A stretch of DNA of 64,000 nucleotides, taken from contig CANTUV010000014.1 of the NCBI GenBank assembly GCA_947685225.1, forward strand, positions 9,610,001 to 9,674,000, read 5' to 3'. The position numbers and the translations under genes were made by a program. Of the stretch, positions 10,847-21,296 are shown one piece after another. The DNA is from Garcia nutans (lineage: Eukaryota > Streptophyta > Magnoliopsida > Malpighiales > Euphorbiaceae). The notes under the pieces were generated by a model. That model was not told where the DNA came from. It made no database searches and saw only the letters and a program-made list of their open reading frames with translations. The first letter of the stretch is position 1. Each line of letters begins with the position of its first letter.

Positions 10847-11813
10847 TTTGAGAGGAAATTTTTGCCCCCACTCCTGGTGAAATGGTTCTTGCAACTTCGT
10901 CGCTGTTTAGGCTCAGGATCTTAGAGAACACGAGCCTAAGTTCAGAGAAAATGGAGTCGCCACCCGGACGGGACGAAAAAAAAGGGTGGATGATTTGATT
11001 CTTAAGGAATCTCCAATCTTCTAATGGGTTCGGAAAGTTGGGTACGTGTGGGGAAGGTGAGAAATGGCCCAGCACACCCACAACACCCGGTTCATTGAAA
11101 CCGGCCTCCTTTGCAGGTCTTAACATTATAAAATTCTTAAATATAATAATATTATCCATACTACATGCAATAATTAAAATAAAACATCATTATATTAAAA
11201 TCAAAGAAATGTCCAAACAAAACAAATAAATGGACACCCATCCGAGAATGAAAATATGTCCTTTTATCATTCAAGGTCTAAAACTAAATAGGACACCCAC
11301 CGAAAGGTGAAAAATATCGTTTACATTGGTCCAAAATATAAAAGCAATTTAAATTACATGATACTTAATACATGAGCTATCCAACATATGGAAACATACC
11401 TCTTACAAAGTTTTGAAATAAAAACAAATCAATAAAATTAAACATTCATTCATGATAAATAAATCAAATATCGAAATTAAATAAATCAATCATCAAAATA
11501 TATAATAAACTACATAAACTAATTTAAAATTAAATAAAGTAATAAATGTATAAATTTAGGGTTTACATCTTAAAATAAGATTTTAGAATTTTAATTACTA
11601 AATTAGGGCTTTGAAAAAAAAAGTTAAGTATACAGACTCATAATGCACAAATAAATATTGACCCCTTCGACGAGCCCATACGGCGGTCCTGCTAACCAGT
11701 TAGAGGACGGGGTCAAGGGGTAGCATCCCAAAAAATTTTGAAAACTGGCTTTTAGGGTTGTAGATTTTGGTGTTGAAAATTAATATTTTAGGGTTTAAGA
11801 TTTATAAAATAGA

Positions 11814-11818
11814 GTTTC
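11814..11818. repeat. Target-site duplication of T, left (GTTTC)
   Basis: GTTTC before the T element, matching 15041-15045. Confidence 0.9.
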
Positions 11819-12173
11819 TGTAATATCCCAAACTGTGCCTTAGAAGTTGTGATATTATTGTTATAAGGGGATTGAACGTATATATGTTAAGTTGATAAGA
11901 CAAGAAAATTTAAGAGAGAATGTTTATGTGTTGTTTGAAAAGAAAGCAATGTGTGGAGAGAATGTATATTTAGTGTATATGGCAATATATATAACATATA
12001 TGTTGGTCAAATGGAAAGTCAAGAAAAGAAGATATTTATTTTGTGGATTGTGAAATTACTAAAAAGGGTATTTGATTATAAAGAAAGAAAGTTTTGGTGA
12101 AGGATATTTTAGTAATTATTATTATTATTATATATATATATTTTGGGGATAAGAACAAAGAAAAGAAGATTCT

Positions 12174-12271
12174 TTCTTCTTCTTCTTCTTCTTCTTCTTC
12201 GTGTACGAGAGAGAGAGAGAGAGAGGTTCTTATTCTTGGACGAGAGAGAGAGAGAGAGGTTCTTCTTCTTG

Positions 12272-12311
<40 letters not shown>
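12174..12311. repeat. CTT and GA microsatellites with a duplicated unit
   Basis: A CTT run (about 12174-12200) is followed by GA runs separated by GGTTCTTATTCTTGGA-like linkers, present twice. Confidence 0.8.
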
Positions 12312-12314
<3 letters not shown>

Positions 12315-12758
12315 TTATACACCAAATTCTTAAGGATTTTTAGAGGATTGAAGATGGAGATGAGGATTTGACAAGATATTTAAGTAAGTTTCTTCTTGAT
12401 TCTCTTGTTTCTTTGAGTTGTGTGGATATTTGATTGGGTTTGGTGATTGATGATTGTTGGTAAGTTATGTGTGTGTGTGTTGAATTGGTAATTTGATGGT
12501 GATAATATGATTAATTGATATGGATGATGATGAATTGTTGAGTAAGGGTTTAGTTTAATGAATTTGGGGATTTGATTAATTAATACATGGATGATGTTTA
12601 TAATGATGATTGGTGTGTGTTTTAAGTGTTGTTGGTGTTTTTGTAAGTTTGTTATGGTTTTGGGTGTGTTTGGTGAAGATTGTTTGGAGTGGATGATGGC
12701 TAAAAGAAGTGTTTTGTTAGATGTTGTTTTGTGTTGATCGGAATCTGGGTTTTTAGCC

Positions 12759-13111
12759 TGACACGCCCATGGTCACGGCCAGATTGTTAGGCGTGTCGTT
12801 GGTTCTGTTTTTGGGGTTTGTAACACGAGCAGTGACACGCCCATGTCACTGAGCGTGTCACAAGTTCTGTGTGACAGTAGAATTGACACGACCAGTAACA
12901 CGCCCGTGTTATTGAGCGTGTCATAGCTACTGTGAGTTTGGAGAATTGACACGGCCATGAACACGTTCATGTTGTGGGACGTGTCAATATGTTTGAGATA
13001 CAGAAGGTATTACACGCCCAGTGACACACCCGTGGTTATGAGCATGTCAATGTTTCTGTGTTGGGGAGTTAGGGCACGATCAGGAACACGCCCGTGTGGG
13101 TGAGCGTGTCA
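12759..13111. repeat. TGACACG ... CGTGTCA palindrome array in T
   Basis: About six units of roughly 60 bases, each opening near TGACACGCCC and closing near GAGCGTGTCA. Inner parts also pair, for example CACGCCCGTG. The word resembles but is not identical to the A-family word GACACGGCC. Confidence 0.8.
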
Positions 13112-13684
13112 TGTGTTGAGTTTGCTCTAGTTGATTCTTATTTATATTATCTCATGTGTATGATCACTTTTGGATTAGGTTTTTAAGAGATTGAATGGCC
13201 CTAATCCAAATATTGAAGAATCTAAGGAAGAGAAGTCTAAGTGGGTGTGAGTTTCTTTGAAGGTAAGTACAAAACCTTATTTGCTTATATATATTTTTAT
13301 GACTTGGAACATTAGTACATTTGATGATAAATGTATTAAGTAATCTATTATATAATTGATAAATATGTATATAAATAATGTATATGTTATGAAATACAAA
13401 AGATATGAGGGTATAATCAAATATGTGAAATGTGAAAGCATCCAATGTATATATGTGTTATGAAAGGTGAAAGGTGTGAGGATAGGATAATGCAATTGAT
13501 TGTGTATACTTGAATGATGAATGGTTATGTATATGTATATATGTATATATATATATAAGATGAAGTATGAAATGTATGTGATATGGAACATGAATGATAT
13601 GATTTGCATGATGCAAATGATATGATGAATGATTATATATGTGTTAAGGGTGAAATATGAAATGTGGATTGAGAAATGATGATG

Positions 13685-13810
13685 AATGAAGCCATTGTGA
13701 TTGGCTATAAAGATTTGAAAGAAACAATTGAGGCATGTTTGCCTAAATGATGCCATTGTGATTGGCTATGATGATGTAAATGATGATTGAAGCATGTTTG
13801 CCTAAATGAT
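13685..13810. repeat. Tandem duplication, unit about 60 bases, in T
   Basis: GCCATTGTGATTGGCTAT and GCATGTTTGCCTAAATGATG each occur twice in the same order. Confidence 0.7.
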
Positions 13811-13914
13811 GATAAGAATGAGAATGAAATTGATAATGAAATAATGAATGAATTGTGTGTCTAATATGTTATTCATTTTCAGAGTTTTGTTGTTGGTGGC
13901 ATGCCTATTAGTAA

Positions 13915-14155
13915 CAATCTCTTGAAGTTAGGTTGGATTTGATCCTTGAAGCCAAGTTGGGTTGAAGTTTAACATGTTTTACTCCCCTTGAAGCTTGGTT
14001 GGGTCTAGTCCTTGAAGCCTAATTGAGATGTTACAACCCTTGAAGCTAGGTTGGGTTTTGTTCTTGAAGCCAAGTTGGGTTGATACTTAGCATGCTTTGT
14101 TCCCCTTGAAGCTTGGTTGAACATAATCCTTGAAGCCTAGTTGGGATAATGATAA
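13915..14155. repeat. CTTGAAGC-AGGTTGGG tandem repeats in T
   Basis: CTTGAAGCCAAGTTGGGTTG-like segments recur about eight times. They form two higher-order units of roughly 115-120 bases that include CATG and CCCCTTGAAGCTTGGTTG. Confidence 0.75.
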
Positions 14156-15040
14156 TGATAAATGTGATATATAAACCAAAACATTAACTCTGAAAGTTGA
14201 ATGGCATATTAGTGTCTTTGGGCCCATGCTTGTGTTTGTTTAAATATGATTTATGAATGGTGAATAATGGATAATGAAGTAAATGTAATGTTGTGATATG
14301 ATTATATAACATAAATGAATTATTAAAAGGAGATGTGGTTTGTGAAGTTATATGAAATATGCAATTATGAAGTATAAAACGATATATATGAAATGTATGA
14401 AATGAAATTGGTAAGTATCATTATATGAAGGTTCTATCAATTTATTGAACTATGTTTGATGGTTATGTTATATATATGTATATGTAAATCATATATGAGA
14501 TTAATAGGAATATATGAAGAATGCATATATAAAAGAAGAAAACAGAGTAAGAAAATGATAAAACGTGAGGCTAAACATATGAGGTATGTATCCTTTGTAT
14601 TGCATATTTTAATGTTTACTTGTTCTACTAAGCTTTCGAGCTTAGCACGGTTATGTTAATCGCGCAGGTAAATGGGTGATGGAGCTGGAGTTAAGTCAGT
14701 ATGTCACGAAGAGAGCAAGTATAGTTCGAGACCAACTAGATGGTGATGCATGCATGTAACAGTTAATTATATTGTATTTTCACAAGAATGTATTTATATG
14801 TATAAATGAACCTATTGAAGAGGTAATGTAATTTATATATATATATATATATATGTATTATTATAAAAAGGATATTGATTTTGAAAGTACGTTTATATAT
14901 TTCAATATAATGATATGATTTTGGAATGAAAGTAAAGATTTTAAATTTGTGATAACTACTGACATCCTTATACTTTATATACCTACTGTATGTATACGAT
15001 GTATATGTATAGTATTTATATAGAGTATCGGGGTGTTACA

Positions 15041-15045
15041 GTTTC
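15041..15045. repeat. Target-site duplication of T, right (GTTTC)
   Basis: Matches 11814-11818. Confidence 0.9.
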
Positions 15046-15629
15046 GAAATTAGAAGAAATAAGCTACTGTAAATCTTAGAAAAATAAAATTGATTATGGT
15101 TTTGAGAAAACAAATTATTGTTTTGTAGTTTTAGAAAAGTGTAATTAGGGTTTTAGATTTTAAAAATATATTTTACGGGTATTAAGATATTAGTGTTTTG
15201 AAAAATAGTTTTTAGGGTTTCAAATAGAGTTTGGATGGTAAGTATAACAATTGATCATCTATTGCATATTTAAACAATTAATCCAATTTGAATGATGAAG
15301 CTATTGTAAAGATAAGCAAAGAAATAGAGATTCAAACCTTCGTTGTCGGTTCCACCATAATCATTAAATTCTGGTTGAACAATAATAGAGACAGTGTAGG
15401 CTGCCTTTGATGGATTGTTGTTGCTTACTGCTTCTTCAAGGTTCTCTTTTTTGGCAAAAAAAAATCCAAAAGTCCAAAGTCCGATAAAAAATTTTAGATC
15501 CCCCTCATTCTCTGTCTTTAATGTGGTATTTAAAAGAAAAAATAAAAACCTAATACTAATTGGCTAAGGAAATAAAAACGTTTTAGAAAACAAAGTTAAA
15601 AACCAAGTAGAATACAGTTTTGGTAAAAC

Positions 15630-15785
15630 CGTACGCGAGCCGGGCGTGAGAAAAGAAGTTCTGCGGGCGCTGGGTGCGGGCCAGCCAATCCTACGGCAAA
15701 ATGGTCGGCGAATTGGCTTGTGCACATTTCGCCGCAGGATTTTCCAGCGGCGAATTGGCCCAAGCCAATTCGTCACCCGCGGCGA
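15630..15785 (-). repeat. GC-rich palindromes in C0 LTR
   Basis: GGCGAATTGGC and its complement, with CATTTCGCCGCAGGATTTTC, form overlapping inverted repeats. C1 and C2 LTRs have the same block with GGCGAAATGGCC words. Confidence 0.7.
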
Positions 15786-15954
15786 AAAATTTTATATTAT
15801 TTTTTTATCTTTTATATTATTTTTTTATTTTTATTAAAAATAAATATTATAAATAATTATTAAAATAAATATTGTTTAATTAAAACATCACAAAAATTAT
15901 TTTGGACTGTTTAAAAATATTGGATTGAACTTGATAAAAAATTAAGGGTCTACA

Positions 15955-16029
15955 CTTTGTTATTTGCTTTTCACTGCTTTGCAATTTTTAGTTATAATAT
16001 TCCAAAATTGCATGTGAATTACTACGCAT
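15955..16029 (-). pseudogene. B1 gag start
   Basis: Minus-strand ATG at 16029 opens MRSNSHAILEYYN, matching the MRSNRQMILEDFN start of B2 gag. CTTTG at 15955-15959 is the right target duplication of C0. The frame resumes at 10846 beyond C0. Confidence 0.7.
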
Positions 16030-16122
16030 AGAGCACCTACAAAAAATAAAATAAAGAACAATTGAAATAAAGTTCTAAATTAATATTTAGTCCAAATCTT
16101 ATTGCTATCAAAATTATTTTTT

Positions 16123-16140
16123 TTTCTAGTAACAGTGCCA
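16123..16140 (-). other. B1 primer-binding site, worn
   Basis: Minus strand TGGCACTGTTACTAGAAA after AAGTTTT, an eroded form of the tRNA-Asp-type site. Confidence 0.55.
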
Positions 16141-16148
16141 AAAACTTG

Positions 16149-17598
16149 TGATATTTAATCTAACTACTGCATATGGATCGTTTCTAATAAGTAGTATAGT
16201 GAGAATATGAGTATTATTTCCACAGAAAATGAATAATTCAAATAACTTATATTCAAATTGCCTATTATTTAGAATTAAATTAAATTCTAATGCAAAGTTA
16301 ATTAATACTATGAATTAAAATGCAGGATCGATTAGGTTTTATTAATATTTTTCCTATGAGTTATAATCAATGCATTCAATAAATTCTCAACAAAGTGATA
16401 ATCCAAATCCCCCACTAAAGTTATCCTCATTCTTTCTCAAGTAATTGGGATAGTAATTGTTAAGTTTAAATTCCTTATTCTCGTTGGAATTAAGAATTAC
16501 TAAATAATTCAAACAATCAAAAAGAGGACAATTCAAAGGTTCCTCAGAAGGCTATTTTATCTCTAAAACAAACTATTTAAGGTTGTTGTTCCTACAATCT
16601 AAATTATATTCAGCTCTTGCTTATTATACAATATAGTAGATTAAGCAATCGATGGCCAAACAATTGCCATCATTAAGATAAAGAACAACAAATTATCATA
16701 AACTGAATTTGATAAATTTAATTAAAAACCCATAGTTAAAAATCTGAATCCACCTAATCTTATAAAGAGATTAGTTACTTGTAACTAATTTAAACATAAT
16801 ATCAAAGGAGTTGTAACATCCAAACCAAAAATCCATCAAACAATCAACAAAATCAAACAAACATTCAAAGTAATTGAAAATCTAAACCAAAGCTGTCAAA
16901 CTCTAGCTTGCTAAACTGAATCCTTAATCCAAGATGTTGCAAAACACAATTGAAAATCTGACTTCCTTTAAATCTCATCTTTTCCTTCCAAAATTTCCCA
17001 ACTTTTGCCAAAAGCAGCAAAAGATAGGTTCACTACCTTGAAAAATGTGATCTCAACTCGTCATTGTTATGCACAGGCATGCATAAATAATCCAACACGC
17101 TCGTGTTGCTCAGTTGCCTTTAGCATTAACAAGATTTCCCTCTGCATAGTAAGGAAATTATGTGCACGATTGTGTTCCTGAAATCCAACACGCCTATGCA
17201 GAAAACTTTGCTTCTGCTTCTTTTCTTCTTCTTCTTCTGATTTCTTTAGACAGCCTTTGTTTCTTTTACATGGCCACCGAACCTCTCTCTTTTTCATTTA
17301 GGAACTATGCATTTCTTCTACACAGTCGTGTGCATAGGTCTTCCTTGTTGAATTTCGTGCATTTGTGCTCCTTTTCACTTTTTTATGCTAACTACTCATG
17401 CCACCTGTCAAGAGAGAGATTTTACATTAAAATTGATCACAAGACATAAAAGAAACAACACTTATAAAGTTATTTTCATCTACAAACTATGAGTGAAAAT
17501 AGGTAAAACAAAGGTAATTCTTGCTCTATAGCACAATTCATGCAATTTGAACTCTTCTAATTGAGTATCAGTATAATATATCTATGATGGATGTATCA
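16149..17598 (-). repeat. B1 5' LTR (approximate ends)
   Basis: Minus-strand TGATACATCC start near 17598 and TATCA end at 16149, just before the primer-binding site. Its 3' part parallels the B2 LTR end (CTGTGG, then the ACGATCC region). It carries several CACACG/CGTGTTG words at 17075-17345, weaker than the arrays in A and T. The start is inferred from its likeness to the B2 start TGATAAG. Confidence 0.55.
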
Positions 17599-20048
17599 AT
17601 ATTAATTAAGTTGATACTTGTTGACTCTTTAATAGGCTAAGTGGGAAAATATTAATAATATTTTATTTTTTTTAATAAAATATGATTGGCTCATTCCTTA
17701 AAAAGGAGGATTCTAATTTGTAAGAAAAAGTTTGTGTTTTAATTCATCAAGTACACTAGATTCAAGTTTTATATAAATTAGATAAAAGTTCTGGTGTTTG
17801 AAATTATGGAATTGAATATGATTACTATGACTATAAATATATTTTTGGATTTCTGCTTAAGACTTATTTTTTATGATATCTGCTAACATAAATATGAAAT
17901 ATAATACAATAACTATGCATTTTTCTTATTTTTAAATAAATTTTAAAATATTGTATGTATATGATTGTAAACAAATAGCAAATATATATATATATATATA
18001 GTAATTTAATATCTTAATTACTTTTTTATTATTTTGTTTCAATTTATATATAACTATGTAAATATATAAACATAAACCTTGAAAATAAAAAATGTGATGT
18101 GTATATATAAGATATAAGTTACAAACACAAATAAATTTATTACTTTAATATTTCAGTTACTATTTTTTATTATGATTTTCATTTAGTTTATATATAACTT
18201 TGTGTGTGTGTGTGTATGTATAAATATATAAAGTTAAAATGTAACGTACATATATATATTAATTATAGTATTTTTGGAATTATTTTAAACTCTAATGATA
18301 TACTTTTACACAAGTTAATCTTTTAATAAAAAACTACAAAAGTTTAATTTTCGGTCAAAAGTCAACTTTTAGTTATAAAATATAAAAATCAGATGTTGGA
18401 AATTTAATTATTGATTTTTAGTTTAAATGTATCTAGCACTTTAATTATTGAACATATAATATTTAAACACTAATTTAAAAAAAAATGAAATCATACATAT
18501 ATGAAGTCTTCAATTTAAGCTGAGCAATTTTTTTATGAAAAAAAAAAGTCTTCAATTTAAATTTTATTAGAATCGAGAAAGAGAGAAGAGGAAATTATTT
18601 TGTTAGATTCAGAGTTATTTAATATATCATCATTCTTCTTTAATTTTAATGAATATGAAATAGATGATACTAAGAATGGAAGTAGATGGGATTGATTTTT
18701 CTTGAAATAAAAAGAAAAAAAAAAGAAAAAAAGGTTGCTTCAATTTGACAAATATAGAACAATAGGCCCAAAAGGCCCAAATAAGGGAGTAAAAGAGAAG
18801 GAGATAAAAAAGGAATGCTCAAAAAGAAGGGGACACTTGTGAGAAACTCAGTTAATCAAAAACTGAAAAAGCTATGAAATGCCATTCCCAATATGCCCCA
18901 TTTGTAATTTGCGTGTTCTCGCTTCACTCTTCTGGCAATTGCCAAAGTGTCATTGCTATTAAACAAACAAGTGTTTGTGTAGTGGTTACTCATTTCTAAT
19001 ACAAATTAACTTAACCAATGATTATGGTTGCAGCCAAAGTTAGCCGTTTCATAGAGACCTTAGCACTTTCCAAAGACACTTGTCAACATTTATATATATA
19101 TATTCAAAGAAACCAACACAAAAATATGAACAAATGCTCTTACACTCACACACTCACACTCTCTCTTATCCTCTCAATATGGTTAATACTCTTTAATTAT
19201 CTACCCAATACTCATTATTATCTTTATCTTTATATATAATCATAAAAAAAAGTCTTCTTTGTACAATTAAATGATTAATAGCCTCCTCTTCAAGATTCAA
19301 TCATTTAAAATTTGACTCCAATCAATACTGAATTTATAAAAAAAATAATAATTAATTAACTCACAATTATTTAAACAATAATAATAGTAAATCTATCTCA
19401 TGTTATAATATATATATATATATATATATAATTTCAAACGATAACCAATTTTTCTAAACTAACCTTTTAGTTTAATGATATTAAAAAATTTTCAATAACT
19501 GAAAAATTTTTCAATTCAAGCTCCAATTAAAATTAAATTTATTAAATTAATAAGTTTATTCAACTATAGTTTGAAAAACATAATATTTTAATTCATATAA
19601 GATAATAAATTATAAAATTTTAATATCAACACAGAAAAGTATTATTAGTTTTTTATTAAAAAGACTCCGATTAAGATTTAAATGGATAACCATTGAGTTC
19701 TCAATATATATATATATATATATATATTATTAGTCAATATAAAAGGAATATAAAAAAGAAATCTAAATATACAGAATAGGGAAGATCATATTGATATTAA
19801 TGACCATTGGAGCCAAATCTCTTTCTATATATCTTTTTTCAATATGTATAAAATATAAACAAGGAAATCTAATGAAGGATCCACATGCTAACAGCACACA
19901 ATATAAATGTTAGAATCTAATTCAAAAACTTAAATAAGGTAGCTACTTAAGACACTCCCCAAAGCCCTCAAAACTCTAAAGGCATCATCATCATCATCAC
20001 TTGGGATATATAGAGAGAGTCTCCTCTGTTTCTTCCAACTCCTTTTTA
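17599..20048. other. AT-rich intergenic region upstream of the PUP gene
   Basis: Contains TA microsatellites (about 17982-18000, 19410-19430, 19705-19727), a TGTG run near 18202, and CA/CT runs near 19142-19170. The frame at 19018-19239 is low complexity and not convincing. A CAT run at about 19982-19999 probably lies in the PUP 5' leader. No other gene or clear transposon seen. Confidence 0.6.
19901..19908 (+). promoter_or_regulatory. Possible TATA box of the PUP gene
   Basis: ATATAAAT lies about 140 bases before the ATG in a plausible place. ATATATAG at about 20006 is too close to the ATG for a normal leader. A weak call in such AT-rich DNA. Confidence 0.25.
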
Positions 20049-21296
20049 ATGGATTTCTTTGTACAAACCCCACCTTCAAATCCTCCCAAAACTCACCCTC
20101 TCACTATTCACACCACTCAACAACACTACCACCAAGAAATGATCATCATGAGCAACAACAACAATAATATTAATAATAATAACATTCAATTTCAACAAGA
20201 ACAAGAAAATGCCCAAGAAAATAAGGCCAAGACTACCATAAGTTATTATAATAACAAGAGGTATTGGTTTCTTTTAGTGATAAACTACTTGTGTCTTTTT
20301 ATAGGTTCAGTGTCTTCTAGTTTACTTTCAAAGTTTTATTTCATTCACAAAGGTTCAAGCAGATGGGTTTCTACATGGGTTCAATCTTCTGGTTTTCCTC
20401 TTCTTTTTCTTCCAATTTTTCTCCCTTATTATCTTTTCAAATTAACCAAAAGAAAACCCTTTGATCGTTTCACTCCAAGAATATTATTTTTATCAATCTT
20501 GATTGGTTTAATGTTAGGCCTAAACAATCTTTTGTTTTCTTGGGGCAATTCTTATCTTCCTGTTTCAACTTCTGCTCTTCTTTTATCATCCCAACTTGTA
20601 TTCAATCTCATTCTCTCTATTATAATCGTGAAGACAAAAATCACTTTCCAAAATCTTAATTGTGTAATTCTATTAACTTTAAGTTCAGTCCTTTTAGCTT
20701 TGGGTTCAAGCCATGATAGGCCTAAAGATTTAACTTCAAGAAAATACTTTATTGGCTTCTTTTCTACTATAGGAGCTGGATTATTATTCGCTTTATATTT
20801 ACCAGTGATGGAAAAAATATATAAAAACGTTTACTGTTATGAAATGGTAATGGAAATGCAGTTGGTTATGGAAATCTCCGCTACCCTTTTAGCCACCGCA
20901 GGGATGGCGTTGGACGGTGGGTTTTCAGAAATGAAAAGGGAGAGTGAGTTTGTGTTTGATAAAGGGCCAAAGATATATTGGATAACAGTAATTGGGAATG
21001 TGGTGACGTGGCAACTGTGCTTTATGGGGACGGCCGGATTGGTATTCTTGACGTCGTCGTTGACCGGAGGGATATGCATGACGGCGCTGCTAGCAATGAA
21101 TGTATTAGGAGGAGTATTGGTGTATGGAGATGAGTTTGGTGGGGTGAAGGTGGTATCGACATTGCTATGTGGGTGGGGATTTTGTTCTTATGTTTATGGT
21201 ATGTACCTTAAAACCAATGCTGAAAAAGCGAAAGAGAAAGAAAAGGCAAAGGAGAATAAAAATCTTGGGATGGAGATGGTTCTTGTTGATGTTTAA
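20049..21296 (+). CDS. Purine permease (PUP family, PUP4-like)
   Basis: 415 residues from the ATG at 20049. The frame is open 48 bases further up but without ATG. PUP proteins are plant membrane carriers of the drug/metabolite transporter superfamily that move adenine, cytokinins and related bases with protons across the plasma membrane or tonoplast. Residues 1-70 are polar, with an Asn run at about 36-45 and Gln/Glu after it. About ten hydrophobic segments follow from residue 72 to 387. Family motifs visible are RWVSTWVQSSGFPLL (about 105-119), LFSWGNSYLPVSTSALL (about 162-178), TIGAGLLFALYLPVMEK (about 240-256) and LTGGICMTALLAMNVLGG (about 338-355). A Lys/Glu-rich cytoplasmic tail ends it. 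No intron or stop interrupts it. It is the only convincing host gene here. Assignment to the PUP4 clade is by recall of the family, so less sure than the family itself. Confidence 0.93.
   Translation: MDFFVQTPPSNPPKTHPLTIHTTQQHYHQEMIIMSNNNNNINNNNIQFQQEQENAQENKAKTTISYYNNKRYWFLLVINYLCLFIGSVSSSLLSKFYFIHKGSSRWVSTWVQSSGFPLLFLPIFLPYYLFKLTKRKPFDRFTPRILFLSILIGLMLGLNNLLFSWGNSYLPVSTSALLLSSQLVFNLILSIIIVKTKITFQNLNCVILLTLSSVLLALGSSHDRPKDLTSRKYFIGFFSTIGAGLLFALYLPVMEKIYKNVYCYEMVMEMQLVMEISATLLATAGMALDGGFSEMKRESEFVFDKGPKIYWITVIGNVVTWQLCFMGTAGLVFLTSSLTGGICMTALLAMNVLGGVLVYGDEFGGVKVVSTLLCGWGFCSYVYGMYLKTNAEKAKEKEKAKENKNLGMEMVLVDV

Larger units (their letters stand above)
11819..15040. mobile_element. T: 3.2-kb solo LTR, chromovirus (Tekay/Del-like) type
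   Basis: Begins TGTAATATCCC and ends GGGGTGTTACA, the inverted ends usual for large LTRs of plant chromoviruses. GTTTC target duplications flank it exactly. No gag or pol frame is inside. It contains CTT/GA microsatellites, a GACACGCCC palindrome array, two tandem duplications, and CTAAGCTTTCGAGCTTAGCA near 14628. The Tekay/Del assignment rests on LTR size and ends only. Open frames on the minus strand here (e.g. 13277-13756) are low complexity and not genes. Confidence 0.8.
10847..15954 (-). mobile_element. C0: solo LTR of Tat-type element, split by T
   Basis: On the minus strand it starts TGTAGACCCTTAATTTTT (from 15954) and ends at 10847 near a worn CTCACA-type end. It matches the C1 and C2 LTRs along its length. 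CTTTG flanks both sides and no internal region exists, so it is a solo LTR left by LTR-LTR recombination. T interrupts it at 11819-15040. Without T and one duplicated pentamer it is about 1.9 kb. Confidence 0.85.
1736..17598 (-). mobile_element. B1: old Athila-like retrotransposon, nested and split
   Basis: Minus-strand element read from a 5' LTR (17598-16149) through a primer-binding site, gag (ATG at 16029) and protease, broken off at about 1736 after the protease. Its protein matches B2 along the same order of segments. It is split by A1 (3914-10743) and by C0 (10847-15954, with T inside). Removing these insertions and one copy of each 5-base duplication rejoins the gag frame, apart from scattered stops. 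Pol and the 3' LTR are absent. Stops and small indels show it is old and inactive. Confidence 0.75.

Noticed and set aside
13277..13756. 159-residue minus-strand open frame
   Set aside because: Low-complexity Ile/His/Tyr-rich translation of AT-rich DNA inside the solo LTR T.
16120..16150. tRNA gene at primer-binding-site-like sequences
   Set aside because: Only about 18 bases match a tRNA 3' end; there is no cloverleaf around any of these sites.
19018..19239. 73-residue frame upstream of the PUP gene
   Set aside because: The C-terminal half is CA/CT and TA simple sequence and there is no recognisable domain.
20001..20048. N-terminal extension of the PUP protein
   Set aside because: The frame is open but begins at TTG; the first ATG is at 20049 in acceptable context.
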